From positions 310,001-374,000 of the forward strand of contig NZ_LVYD01000058.1 of NCBI RefSeq assembly GCF_002077945.1: a DNA stretch of 64,000 nucleotides. The letters are read 5' to 3'. Numbering within the stretch: the stretch's first letter is position 1; each line of letters opens with the position of its first letter. The notes beneath the pieces were generated by a model, which saw only the letters and a program-made list of their open reading frames with translations, did no database searches and was not told the origin of the DNA. The position numbers and the translations under genes were made by a program. This stretch comes from Niastella vici. Lineage in GTDB: Bacteria > Bacteroidota > Bacteroidia > Chitinophagales > Chitinophagaceae. Below, one piece after another: positions 37,001-45,187 of this stretch.

Positions 37001-37653
37001 ATAAGCAGGGAAGGGTGGTCGTTGACAGGGTTACCGGAATGCCATCAGTTGATAATTTCAATCCGAAAATAATAGGCCGGTCACTCCCCAAATATATCGG
37101 CTCATTTAACTTTCACCTTACCTGGAAAAATATCGGGTTGCATATGATTGGTGAATATCGTGGCGGATTTGACCATTATTTCAGAAATGCAACTTTATTC
37201 GTCATGGGTGGTATTGACGAAATGACAGCACAATATGGTCGCCGGCGTTTTGTATTTCCCAACTCCGCATACGACGACGGTACAGGAAAATATGTTGCCA
37301 ACACGGATGTGCCCGTTCAATCGGCGCAGGCAGGACTGTATGATCTGTTTTCACAGGTAGAGACAAATTTCCTGGTAAGTGGTGCATTTTGGAAACTGAG
37401 GGAAATTTCACTGAGTTACAACTGGAAACTCAAAACAAAACTCATAAAGCAACTTGCCGTGACATTGGCAGGCAGAAACCTCCTGCGATTTTATCCTAAA
37501 ACAAATCATTGGGGTGATCCCGAATTGGCTACCGGAGCTGGAACGGTAGATAGGGAAGATCAAAAAGCAGCAAGTAATCTTAATGGTCTTTTTTCAGACG
37601 GCTCCATTGGGGGTTCCCGCTTTTTGGGGATCAACCTGACTGCCGGCTTTTAG
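34054..37653 (+). CDS. SusC/RagA TonB-dependent receptor with STN domain, locus 1
   Basis: I place the start at ATG 34054 (MQKALCDL), just after the leader; the frame is open upstream to 33937, but that part overlaps the leader stems. From 34054 the protein is about 1199 residues. An N-terminal extension precedes the signal peptide (MKLTNFFLLVAVLNVSAKG, ATG 34195). Next come an STN signalling domain (ITFSGKNVPLQQVF, IKKQTGY), a carboxypeptidase-D-like beta domain (GEPIERATVEVKG), a TonB plug (NLLTGLTGKVSGL, LRGIRS, ALYGPEGVNGVIII) and the 22-strand barrel. It imports a ligand captured with SusD in the outer membrane and signals through FecR. The plug and barrel strongly resemble the locus 2 protein, whereas the STN domain resembles that of locus 3. 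Confidence 0.96.
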   Translation: MQKALCDLTLKRLLFLFKPAVVMSSGSQSRNTDQEPTRWFNTKMLLVMKLTNFFLLVAVLNVSAKGLSQTITFSGKNVPLQQVFVEIKKQTGYGVICNADLLDQTSPVSISVKKAPLEDFLVAVLKDQHLEFSITKTTIVISKPAVAITADRNRSGTDAPAIRLIDIHGQVVNEKGEPIERATVEVKGIGKGTVTNAKGDFVLTNVEPDATLIISSVSYVTQEFKLNGRTNFTITMVLNADKLNETVVTAYGIEKRTKELGYSAIKVSGAEINRTNPANLLTGLTGKVSGLSISTTGAGVNPQIRVLLRGIRSFSETTNNLPLFILNGSPLSFGADQQAANILMDFINNINPNDIESVNILKGANGAALYGPEGVNGVIIINTKKGKLNPVVSYVHSTMLQTLDTKYPKIQKRFGSGAAVDQFGQGIYDPNITQSWGPEFNGEMVSIGRPDENGEQQMVPYKYTKERFRFYNVGITAQNNISVSQGDNRSDYYLSAGHTYITGLKPDDRTSRASLLLNAGRQFGKISTRVNMGYTKSHANLAATLGLEPLFFPAHIPITRYKDFRNDKWSDHNHYWADGVSNPYEDIGTQRLVQDNNALFGNLSIIMKPARWLTVTNRIGMNYYGIVEKITKEPILYSDFGRTNGRSISAKGDIRASVIDEHKVNLTLNNDLLINTQFTMGKFSIKSTIGNSVRDNNYENVKIAALSLLVPIYNPSYNSSPPGVSQVKIRARYYSFFGTSTIGYKDWAFLEVTGRQDWDSKIATRARNDNYYYGVNSSIVLGEAIPSLLKNKYLSAIRLRASVNRTANMNIIPYQNESLLTQTNVYRDILSYQFDPRTIANPDIKPENIISQEYGVAAGFLKDRIGLDITYYRQRNNGVIGTRAISIFSGGDNILDNIGDFLNHGWEFDLKLAPLFKLPNGIAANLEGMLSINDNKVLAVNDQQLGNANGSGGGPTSVSVGDKHVIMVGGPAYAFRMTDWKKDKQGRVVVDRVTGMPSVDNFNPKIIGRSLPKYIGSFNFHLTWKNIGLHMIGEYRGGFDHYFRNATLFVMGGIDEMTAQYGRRRFVFPNSAYDDGTGKYVANTDVPVQSAQAGLYDLFSQVETNFLVSGAFWKLREISLSYNWKLKTKLIKQLAVTLAGRNLLRFYPKTNHWGDPELATGAGTVDREDQKAASNLNGLFSDGSIGGSRFLGINLTAGF

Positions 37654-37705
37654 CGGTTAAACGAATGCTTTACAGTACTATAAAAAAGTTCTAATAATAA
37701 TCAAT

Positions 37706-39319
37706 ATGAAAATCATTGCTTACTATATCCGCAGAGTAGTGTGCCCCGGATCTATTTTTATCATGTTCATCTTCACCGGCTGTAAGAAATGGGTAGATGT
37801 AAATTACGATCCCAACCTGCTGGCTGAATCAAGTGCTACTCCTGATCTTCTTTTATCACCGGTTTTGGAAAATTCGGCGCCACTACACGGACAATTATTA
37901 GACAATTGGATGGGATATACCTGTTCGCCGTTTCCCGTGGGGGGTTATTTTGAACAAACTTATAACCTCACTCCTTCCTTCGGAGCCGGCGAGTTGGCTT
38001 CGGCGACGATAAGAACATGCCGGGTTATTGAAAAGAAAAGCATGGCAACCAGTCAAACTTTTTACCTCGGTATTGCGAAACTCATGAGAGCGTTGGCCTT
38101 TTCGAATGGTGTTGACCAGCTCAATAACATCCCTTATACGCAATGTGGTGACCCAGTAAATTTTCAATATCCCCAATACGAGGATGCCAAATTAATATAT
38201 GAAGACCTTATAAGGGTTTTGGACACTGCCATTCATTTTATTAAAAATGCCGATCCTGACAAAAACTTAAATATTTCCAGGGCTGATATCATGTTTCACA
38301 GTAATAAAAATAAGTGGATAAAGTTTGCCAATACGTTGAAACTCCGTTTGCTCATTCACCAGGCCAACAGATCAGACAGGACGGGCTATATACAAAACGT
38401 AATGGGCGGTATCCAGTCGGAAGGCTCTGGATTTCTTGCTTCCGGCGAGGATGCTGCGGTTAACCCGGGATATAAAGAGACGGATCCAAACCCTTTTTAT
38501 AATTATTTTGGTTTTCTGCCCAGCGGCCTTTCGGGGCAGGGAAGCGAATCAGGAAGGGCCAATGTAACGGCAATGAATATTCTGAAGTCAAATAACGATC
38601 CACGCCTGGGCTTTTTTTATAATAAAATTGAGCAGCCGGTTCCCATAGGCGCTCCGGAGCCATTTGCGCAGCCGCAACCCAGCGACTACCGGGGCAACAA
38701 ATACGGGTTTCAATTTGATACACGGTTTTTCATGTTCCAGAGCGCCCCGTTTGTTTCAAGAATTGGGGGGCTTACTGTTCACGGACCTGTGACTCCCTCT
38801 TCCTCCGGTCTTATCAAGGGATATGATATGGATCAGTGGGTGCTTACCAGCGTGGAAAGCTTGTTCCTGCAGGCCGAAGCCATTTTCAGGGGATGGATAC
38901 CTGGAGATGCAAAGACTGCTTATCAAAATGCCGTACGGGAGTCATTCCGGTGGCTGAATGTTGGTGGGAACAGGAATGACCTGTCTCTTTCCAACCAGGT
39001 ATTTACCAACTGGTATAATGCGCAGGATGCGGCCAACAATATAAATGTAAGCTGGGATGATGCACCGGATAAATACAAGCTGTTGATGTTCCAGAAATAC
39101 ATTGCCATGAACGGATTGAATTCGCAGGAAACCTGGACAGACTATCGCAGGAACGGCGGCTATTCATTTATCCCCCTGTCTGATGATCCCGGAAGAATTT
39201 CTTCAACACTTCCGGTTAGATTTCCTTATTCTGCAAGTGAGTATAAAATAAATCATGCGAATGTAACAGCACAGGGAGAAATCAATGTGTTTACCAGCAA
39301 AATATGGTGGATGCCATAA
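37706..39319 (+). CDS. SusD/RagB-family outer-membrane lipoprotein, locus 1
   Basis: This 537-residue surface lipoprotein has a lipobox with acylated C26 (FTGCKKW). Helical repeat signatures of the SusD-like_2 group (PF12771 type) follow: a VNYDPN start, KFANTLKLRLLIHQAN near 210, SVESLFLQAEAIFRGW near 385 and a C-terminal FTSKIWWMP. It pairs with the SusC encoded 53 bp upstream and caps the barrel to bind the nutrient. The locus 2 SusD (48744-50360) is a close paralogue with the same C-terminal IFTSKIWWMP. The associated M16 peptidase suggests peptides rather than glycans, which is inference from context. Confidence 0.94.
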   Translation: MKIIAYYIRRVVCPGSIFIMFIFTGCKKWVDVNYDPNLLAESSATPDLLLSPVLENSAPLHGQLLDNWMGYTCSPFPVGGYFEQTYNLTPSFGAGELASATIRTCRVIEKKSMATSQTFYLGIAKLMRALAFSNGVDQLNNIPYTQCGDPVNFQYPQYEDAKLIYEDLIRVLDTAIHFIKNADPDKNLNISRADIMFHSNKNKWIKFANTLKLRLLIHQANRSDRTGYIQNVMGGIQSEGSGFLASGEDAAVNPGYKETDPNPFYNYFGFLPSGLSGQGSESGRANVTAMNILKSNNDPRLGFFYNKIEQPVPIGAPEPFAQPQPSDYRGNKYGFQFDTRFFMFQSAPFVSRIGGLTVHGPVTPSSSGLIKGYDMDQWVLTSVESLFLQAEAIFRGWIPGDAKTAYQNAVRESFRWLNVGGNRNDLSLSNQVFTNWYNAQDAANNINVSWDDAPDKYKLLMFQKYIAMNGLNSQETWTDYRRNGGYSFIPLSDDPGRISSTLPVRFPYSASEYKINHANVTAQGEINVFTSKIWWMP

Positions 39320-39365
39320 GATGAAAATAAATTTTGAATAGAAGTAGTCTTAAAATAACAATTTC

Positions 39366-39881
39366 ATGAAAAAAGTTTTTTATCTGTGTTTGATGTTAGC
39401 ATCAATCATTACAAATACCGGTTGTCTTAAAGATGATCCATATACAGCGTATGCTGATGGAGAACCATTGATCACTGTTCCCAATTCGAATTGGCCAGTC
39501 ATGCAACAACAGCCGGATGACAGTTTGTTCAGTGCCTCTGCAGCAAAAGATACACTACTGTTATATGTAGAATTTTCCTGGAACAAAACAAAAGACGGGG
39601 AGCTTAAAGTTACTTTTCAAAAAGATAGTTCCCTGATCGCTGATTTTAACAGCAAGTGGAGGACAAATTATATCGAATTGCCTGCCGATAAATACCAGGC
39701 TCCCAATCTTACGGCCATTATACCTGCCCATTCACGGCGAGCTTCGATACCGATTGTTGTTTTTCCCAATACGATGAACATTTCCAACAACTACATGCTG
39801 GCTTACACGGTTGTCGACGCACAGGGAATTGTTATAGCATCCACCTATAAGAGTATGCTATTCCCAATGAAGGCGCAATAG
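39366..39881 (+). CDS. DUF1735-like lipoprotein, locus 1
   Basis: This 171-residue lipoprotein has a signal peptide ending TNTGC with C20. The mature part has an Ig-like pattern common to DUF1735/BT_3987-type accessory lipoproteins: PNSNWP near 40, LKVTFQKDSSLIADFN near 80, IPIVVFP and NYMLAYTVVDAQG near the end. Proteins of this type sit next to SusCD pairs and are thought to be surface-exposed binding partners. Here it lies 46 bp after SusD and before an M16 peptidase. The locus 2 paralogue (50407-50991) is the same except for a 23-residue Gly/Pro insertion. Confidence 0.8.
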   Translation: MKKVFYLCLMLASIITNTGCLKDDPYTAYADGEPLITVPNSNWPVMQQQPDDSLFSASAAKDTLLLYVEFSWNKTKDGELKVTFQKDSSLIADFNSKWRTNYIELPADKYQAPNLTAIIPAHSRRASIPIVVFPNTMNISNNYMLAYTVVDAQGIVIASTYKSMLFPMKAQ

Positions 39882-39973
39882 CTCATCATAATAAATGATT
39901 TCGCGAAATATTAAAAGCTGTTTCCTGAATGGAATGCAGTTCCCTATTGCATTTTTTGTAGAGAGAAACGATT

Positions 39974-42808
39974 ATGCTAAAAAAAGAAACAATGTTTACA
40001 ACAGAATTAAATATAAAACGAACAATCTTGCTGTTTTTTCTTTCAGGGTTTGCCTGTGTTGTATTTGCACAAAGCAGCAATGAAAATGCAATACCGCTTG
40101 ATCCAAAAATAAAAACCGGCAGGTTGTCCAATGGGTTCACCTATTATATTCGCAAGAACATCCACCCTGCCAACCAGGTTGTATTTTACCTGGTTAATAA
40201 AGTTGGCTCAATAGTAGAAACGGACAATCAACAGGGGCTTGCCCATTTCATGGAACATATGTGTTTTAACGGCACCAGGCATTTCCCCAAAAATGAATTG
40301 GTAGATTATCTCCAGAAGGCAGGGGTAAGGTTTGGCGCCGACCTCAATGCCTCGACAGGCTTTAATGAAACAATCTACCAGTTGCCGGTGCCTGCCGACA
40401 AAGAGGTAATAAGAAATGCTATCCAGATACTCAGGGATTGGGCCCGGGATGCCTCCCTGGCGGCAGACGAAATTGATAAGGAAAGAGGCGTTGTAATAGA
40501 AGAAAAAAGACAACGGCTGGGATCTTTCCAGCGGGTACAGGAAAAAGTATCACCGGTATTATTGAACCATTCAAGATATGTTACCAGATTGCCGATAGGG
40601 ACAGACGAAGTGCTTAAAAACTTTGATCATGATACGCTTCGAAAATTTTATTACGATTGGTACCGGCCAAGCTTACAGGCATTGATTGTGGTAGGTGATA
40701 TAAATGAGAAGGAGATGGAAAAAATGATCATTTCAAAATTCTCAGATCTGCAAAACCCGGTAGGGGCGCCCAATCGTACTGAGTATTCTATCGCACTTAC
40801 AGGCAATAACCAATACCTGGCTGTTACCGATGAGGAGACGCCTGCAACTAGCATCAGCATATATATGAAACACGCCGCTGGTAAAATGAAAACCCTGGAC
40901 GACTTTAGGAAACACATGCTACAGTCTTTATTAAATGATATAATAAGCAGCCGCTTTAATGAAATAAGCCAACAGGAACATGCTCCTTTTTATCAAATCG
41001 GCGGGGGTATTAACGCTGTTCTTGCCAATGTGAATTCTTTTACGCTGACTGTGCAACCCAAACAGGGAAGGGAGGAGGATGCGTTCAAGGCCCTTTGGAT
41101 TGAAATGGAAAGAATAAAACGATACGGATTTCTGCCATCTGAGTTGGAAAGAGCTAAAATAAATTTTTTGACCCGCTATGAGGATATAAACAAAACAAAG
41201 GATATAACGCATTCGAGGCAATATGTGGAGGAATATGTAAGAAATTTTTTGGAAGGGGAAGCTTCACCAGGCATAAGCTATGAATATGAATTTTATAAGA
41301 AAAATATTGCAGCTGTTACGGTGAATGATCTGGCTATGTTATTCAACCAGGTCTTTAAAGAAACAAACAGGGATATAATAATATCGGCGAATGAAAAGGA
41401 CAAATCTTTGATCCCGGCAGAGGATAAAATATTGCAATGGATGAATGAAGCAACAAAGGAAAACATGACAGCCTATGCAGACAAACCTGCTGCCGATGAA
41501 TTGATGCCCGTTTTACCCGTACCGGGAAAAATTATCAGTGAAAAAAAACTGTATGGGAAAGCAGGTATTACAGAGATCAAATTAAATAATGGTGTACGGG
41601 TTCTTCTTAAATCAACCGATTTCAAAAAAGATGAGATCCAATTTGCTGGAATAAGCCCAGGCGGTACATCACAGGTAGGCGATAGCGATTTTTTATCGAT
41701 CAGCCTGGCTTCGGCAATTATTTCAGCGAGCGGCGTGGGAAATTTAAGCAGGCAGGCGATAGGAAAAAAAATGGCAGGGAAAAAAGTAATAGTAGCACCT
41801 GTTATATCAACTTATTCTGAGGGTGTTAACGGTACTACGGATGCCAAGGACATAGAAACAGCCTTACAACTTGTTTACTTATATTTTACCAGGCCAAGAA
41901 AAGATATTGCCAGTTTTGGCCAGTTAAAAGAGCGCATGCTGGCCAGTTATGAGAATACTAAAAATTTGCCGGGGACCATATTTGGCGATACCGTTTCAAA
42001 TGTATCATCTGGTTATCATATCCGGAACCAGAAGCCTACCCCGGGTCAGATAAATGCGCTGCAACTCGATACTATTATAAAATTATACAAGGAGCGGTTT
42101 AGTGATGCGGGCGACTTTACATTTGTTTTTGTAGGAAATTTTGATGTAGAAAAAATTAAACCACTACTGGAGCAATACCTGGGTTCACTGCCATCGGCGG
42201 GGCGGGTGGAAAAATTAAAGGATCTGAAGCTGGATATTGCCAGGGGTATTCATTCATGTAAGATTTTTGGAGGGAAAGAACCACAGGCAAGGGTTTTATT
42301 GATGCTCAGTGGTGCTTATCATCCGGATGCATTAATCAATTTTGAATTAAATGTATTGGCCGGTGTATTACGATTGCGGCTATTGGAACGGCTTAGGGAG
42401 GAAATCGGTGGAATATACAGCCTTGACATTAATCCTGTGTTAAGAAGGATCCCAACCGGGGAATATAATTTCAGTATCAATTTTATCTGTGATCCGGCGA
42501 ATGTAGAATTATTGATATTGTCTGTTTTCGGGGAGATTGGCAAAATAAAGTCGACAGGGGCGTTGCAGGATGATATTGACAAACTTAAAGCTGCATCGAA
42601 ACTGCAAAAAGCAAGAGCAATTAAAGAAAATGGTTACTGGTTAAGCCTGATTAGCTCATCCGTTTTACAAGGGACAGAAGAAGAGATTGAAGATGTATAT
42701 AACGAAAATCTTTGGAAGGAGATAACGACTGAAAGTCTGAAGGAAGTTGCCATACAATTCCTGAATGGGGAAAACTATATGAGGTTTGTTTTATTACCGG
42801 AGAGATAA
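39974..42808 (+). CDS. M16 family (pitrilysin/PqqL-like) zinc peptidase, locus 1
   Basis: This 944-residue, four-domain M16 peptidase has a signal peptide (RTILLFFLSGFACVVFAQ), so it is periplasmic or secreted. The inverted zinc motif H91-x-x-E94-H95 (HFMEH) is followed by the distal Glu region ERGVVIEEKRQR near 170. The C-terminal half is a catalytically silent M16 repeat, ending with NGENYMRFVLLPER. M16 proteins of this size form a chamber that degrades short peptides, and family member PqqL/FusC acts on imported protein fragments. Its position directly after SusC, SusD and DUF1735 genes suggests it digests cargo brought in by that transporter. The start could be ATG 39974 or 39992. Confidence 0.94.
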   Translation: MLKKETMFTTELNIKRTILLFFLSGFACVVFAQSSNENAIPLDPKIKTGRLSNGFTYYIRKNIHPANQVVFYLVNKVGSIVETDNQQGLAHFMEHMCFNGTRHFPKNELVDYLQKAGVRFGADLNASTGFNETIYQLPVPADKEVIRNAIQILRDWARDASLAADEIDKERGVVIEEKRQRLGSFQRVQEKVSPVLLNHSRYVTRLPIGTDEVLKNFDHDTLRKFYYDWYRPSLQALIVVGDINEKEMEKMIISKFSDLQNPVGAPNRTEYSIALTGNNQYLAVTDEETPATSISIYMKHAAGKMKTLDDFRKHMLQSLLNDIISSRFNEISQQEHAPFYQIGGGINAVLANVNSFTLTVQPKQGREEDAFKALWIEMERIKRYGFLPSELERAKINFLTRYEDINKTKDITHSRQYVEEYVRNFLEGEASPGISYEYEFYKKNIAAVTVNDLAMLFNQVFKETNRDIIISANEKDKSLIPAEDKILQWMNEATKENMTAYADKPAADELMPVLPVPGKIISEKKLYGKAGITEIKLNNGVRVLLKSTDFKKDEIQFAGISPGGTSQVGDSDFLSISLASAIISASGVGNLSRQAIGKKMAGKKVIVAPVISTYSEGVNGTTDAKDIETALQLVYLYFTRPRKDIASFGQLKERMLASYENTKNLPGTIFGDTVSNVSSGYHIRNQKPTPGQINALQLDTIIKLYKERFSDAGDFTFVFVGNFDVEKIKPLLEQYLGSLPSAGRVEKLKDLKLDIARGIHSCKIFGGKEPQARVLLMLSGAYHPDALINFELNVLAGVLRLRLLERLREEIGGIYSLDINPVLRRIPTGEYNFSINFICDPANVELLILSVFGEIGKIKSTGALQDDIDKLKAASKLQKARAIKENGYWLSLISSSVLQGTEEEIEDVYNENLWKEITTESLKEVAIQFLNGENYMRFVLLPER

Positions 42809-42855
42809 ACAATGCCTGACCTGGTTATAGGGATAATTTTTCTGCATAAGCGCAT

Positions 42856-42890
42856 AAACAGGCCGTCTCAGGATATGAGATGGCCTGTTT
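42856..42890 (+). terminator. Long hairpin downstream of M16 gene
   Basis: Arms 42856-42869 and 42877-42890 form 14 pairs including one G-U around a 7-base loop. It lies 48 bp after the M16 stop. No T-tract follows immediately, so it may protect the 3' end or act with the second hairpin at 42966. Confidence 0.5.
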
Positions 42891-42965
42891 AAGGCTCACC
42901 CATTCTAATTGTCTACGAAACCCGAATAGATGATCGTCATTTTTCTCATGTGCCATTGGTTGCAC

Positions 42966-42997
42966 AAGGGGGTTTGTGTTTACTTACCCCCTTTTTT
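42966..42997 (+). terminator. Rho-independent terminator ending locus 1
   Basis: AAGGGGGT (42966-42973) pairs with ACCCCCTT (42986-42993), and the T-run continues to 42997. This is a canonical intrinsic terminator between the locus 1 M16 gene and the locus 2 sigma gene, in an otherwise gene-free stretch (42809-43153). Confidence 0.7.
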
Positions 42998-43102
42998 AAT
43001 CATAATAAAATGTTCCTATGCGAAGAACTGTTGTTGGAAGTAAGGGCTTTCTCTTATTTTTACTTTCATAACTGAATGCTTACCCTGCCTGTTTTAAATG
43101 CC

Positions 43103-43132
43103 TTTATTATGAATAAAATGTAATTACTTTTG
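43103..43132 (+). promoter_or_regulatory. Bacteroidota-type promoter for locus 2 sigma gene
   Basis: TTTA (43103-43106) is 18 bases from TACTTTTG (43125-43132), an exact match to the Bacteroidota -7 consensus TAnnTTTG. Transcription would begin near 43139, 15 bases before the ATG at 43154. Confidence 0.5.
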
Positions 43133-43153
43133 TTGGTAATAAAGCCCACCCAT

Positions 43154-43714
43154 ATGCACCAATTAACGGATAAAGCACTACTGATTGCTGATGATGACCA
43201 GGAGGCTTTTCGTTTGTTGTACGAAAGATATTGGGACGCATTATATGTAAAAGCTTTGCATCGTACTGGTAATGATGCAGATGCGCAGGATGTTGTACAG
43301 GAAGTGTTTATTAGTTTATGGCGTAACAAAAAAAATATACAATCAAAAGATTCTCTTTCAGCCTACCTTTTTACTGCACTTAAATATTGTATCATTAAAA
43401 GGGTTTACCGCCAAGCCCAAAAAGGCATTGTAGTTCCCTTATCTGTTGAAGACCTGGAAAAAACAGATTTAACAGCTGAAGAGTTATTGCATTATAAAGA
43501 ACTACAGTCGGCAATTGCTGCTGAGGTTGCCGGATTGCCTGAAAGAATGCGGGAAGTATACCGGCTTAGCCGGACAGAAAATCTTTCAATAAAGGAAATT
43601 GCACAACGACTCAACCTGTCGGAGCAAACTGTAAAAAACACCCTCAGTTCCACCCTCAAACGCCTGAGAGAGAAACTGGCCCGTTACGCCTGCTGGTTGC
43701 CTTTCTTTATTTGA
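43154..43714 (+). CDS. RNA polymerase ECF sigma-70 factor, locus 2
   Basis: I choose ATG 43154 (MHQLTDKALL) over a TTG at 43130, which overlaps the predicted -7 box. The 186-residue protein has region 2 (DDDQEAFRLLYERYWDALY near 15, DAQDVVQEVFISLWR near 55) and region 4 HTH (LSIKEIAQRLNLSEQTVKNTLSSTLKRLR near 140). This is the common Bacteroidota Rsx-type ECF linked to SusC/SusD systems. It is followed 169 bp later by its FecR. It is clearly a different subgroup from the sigma factors of loci 1 and 3. Confidence 0.94.
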   Translation: MHQLTDKALLIADDDQEAFRLLYERYWDALYVKALHRTGNDADAQDVVQEVFISLWRNKKNIQSKDSLSAYLFTALKYCIIKRVYRQAQKGIVVPLSVEDLEKTDLTAEELLHYKELQSAIAAEVAGLPERMREVYRLSRTENLSIKEIAQRLNLSEQTVKNTLSSTLKRLREKLARYACWLPFFI

Positions 43715-43883
43715 GTATAAACCTTAGCCGGTTCCGCGAAATCTTACCCTTCGTTTTATTGAAAACCGCTTTCATAATTTTTTTTATTCCATTAGTACCA
43801 CTATCTCTTTTTGGGTACTTTATCCTTGATCGGCATGGATACAGGGAATAGCATTTCAGTTAACCTTACCAAACTATACCATT

Positions 43884-45035
43884 ATGAAGTATCGCAAAGC
43901 CAGTAAGTTATTATATAAATACTTATATGGTAAACCCACCGATGAAGAAAAGGCAAGGGTTGAAAAATGGTATGCAGCTGCTGATGGAATGCCATCGCAT
44001 GTTGATCAGGATGCGTTGAACAATATTAAAGAACAGTTATACCAGCGTATACGGGCAGGGTTACAAACAGAAAGCAGCATTGTTCCTTTTTATAAACACT
44101 ATGTATTCAGAATAGCTGCTGCTGCATCCATTTTACTGCTTATTGGTATAGCTTCCTGGTACCTGATAACAAAAAAGCCGCTTACAAATAAAAAAGACCA
44201 GGTAGCTACCCGGTCACAAAAAAATGATGTAATAGCACCTGTTATTAATAAAGCGGTACTTACGCTGGCAAATGGAACAAGGATCGTCCTCGACAGCGCT
44301 TCGAAAGGAGTGATGGCTACCGAAGGTAAAGCAACGGTAACAAAATTGAATAACGGTCAGATTGCTTATAAAACGAATGGACATGATGAAATAAGATATA
44401 ATACCCTTACGGTGCCCAGGGGCAGCAAGCCGGTACAACTGGTATTGGCCGACGGCACCGAAGTGTGGTTGAATGTAGCCTCTTTTATAACTTATCCGGT
44501 TTCTTTTACCGGCAGCGAAAGAAAAGTACAGGTTAGTGGTGAAGCCTGGTTTCATGTAGCTAAAAATAAAACAATGCCTTTTAAGGTAGTAGCTAATGGT
44601 GTTGAAACGCAGGCACTGGGCACACAGTTTAATATCCAGGCTTACAGCGATGAGCCTGCTATACACACAACACTGCTTGAAGGATCGGTAAAAGTAACAG
44701 GGCATAACAATGCAGTTATTATTAAACCCGGCGAGCAAGCCCGGTTACAACAGGATTGCAGCAGTTGTATGCTTAATGTAGCGAATGTCGACACAGACGA
44801 AATAATAGCCTGGAAAAATGGCATTTTCCTTTTCGAGAAAGCAGATATCCGGTCCATTATGCGGCAGGTTGCCCGGTGGTACGATGTGGATGTAAAGTTT
44901 GAAAACGAAATTTCAACCCGGTTTGGGGGTACCATACCGCGGGATGTGAATGTTTCGAAATTGCTGTCTATGCTGGAAATGACGGGCCACGTGCATTTTA
45001 AAATTGAAGGAAGGATTATTACAGTAATACCTTAA
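43884..45035 (+). CDS. FecR-family anti-sigma factor, locus 2
   Basis: This 383-residue protein has a short cytoplasmic N-terminal domain (LLYKYLYGKPTDEEKARVEKW), one TM helix near 75-95 (IAAAASILLLIGIASWYLI), a FecR domain (TVPRGSKPVQLVLADGTEVWLN near 175, GEAWFHVAKN, GTQFNIQAY, TTLLEGSVKV) and a C-terminal DUF4974-like domain (ARWYDVDVKFENE, PRDVNVSKLLSMLEMTG, FKIEGRIITVIP). The C-terminal domain is of the common SusCD-associated type and differs from the GEMKR type found in loci 1 and 3. It should sequester the locus 2 sigma and receive the signal from the STN domain of the SusC encoded just downstream. Confidence 0.95.
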   Translation: MKYRKASKLLYKYLYGKPTDEEKARVEKWYAAADGMPSHVDQDALNNIKEQLYQRIRAGLQTESSIVPFYKHYVFRIAAAASILLLIGIASWYLITKKPLTNKKDQVATRSQKNDVIAPVINKAVLTLANGTRIVLDSASKGVMATEGKATVTKLNNGQIAYKTNGHDEIRYNTLTVPRGSKPVQLVLADGTEVWLNVASFITYPVSFTGSERKVQVSGEAWFHVAKNKTMPFKVVANGVETQALGTQFNIQAYSDEPAIHTTLLEGSVKVTGHNNAVIIKPGEQARLQQDCSSCMLNVANVDTDEIIAWKNGIFLFEKADIRSIMRQVARWYDVDVKFENEISTRFGGTIPRDVNVSKLLSMLEMTGHVHFKIEGRIITVIP

Positions 45036-45076
45036 ATATAAATCGCATGCTATAAAATATCACCTTTTGGTTTACC

Positions 45077-45174
45077 TAAACAAAAGCCGGTAGTGCTGGT
45101 AACACTTCCCGGCCGGTAGTTCAGGTTAACCCCATAATACAATCCGCTTAGACTGCTTATTCGTTAACCTAAAC
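45077..45174 (+). promoter_or_regulatory. Structured 5' leader of susC, copy 2
   Basis: This 98-nt element begins TAAACAAAAGCC. Stem 1 pairs GCCGG (45086-45090) with CCGGC (45109-45113) around GTG...CAC. Stem 2 pairs 45119-45130 with 45163-45174 (11 of 12). The conserved GACTGCTTATTC starts at 45151, 74 bases from the element start, as in copy 1. The stem sequences differ from copies 1 and 3 but pairing is retained. The susC ATG follows after 13 bases. Confidence 0.75.
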
Positions 45175-45187
45175 TAAAAACAAATTT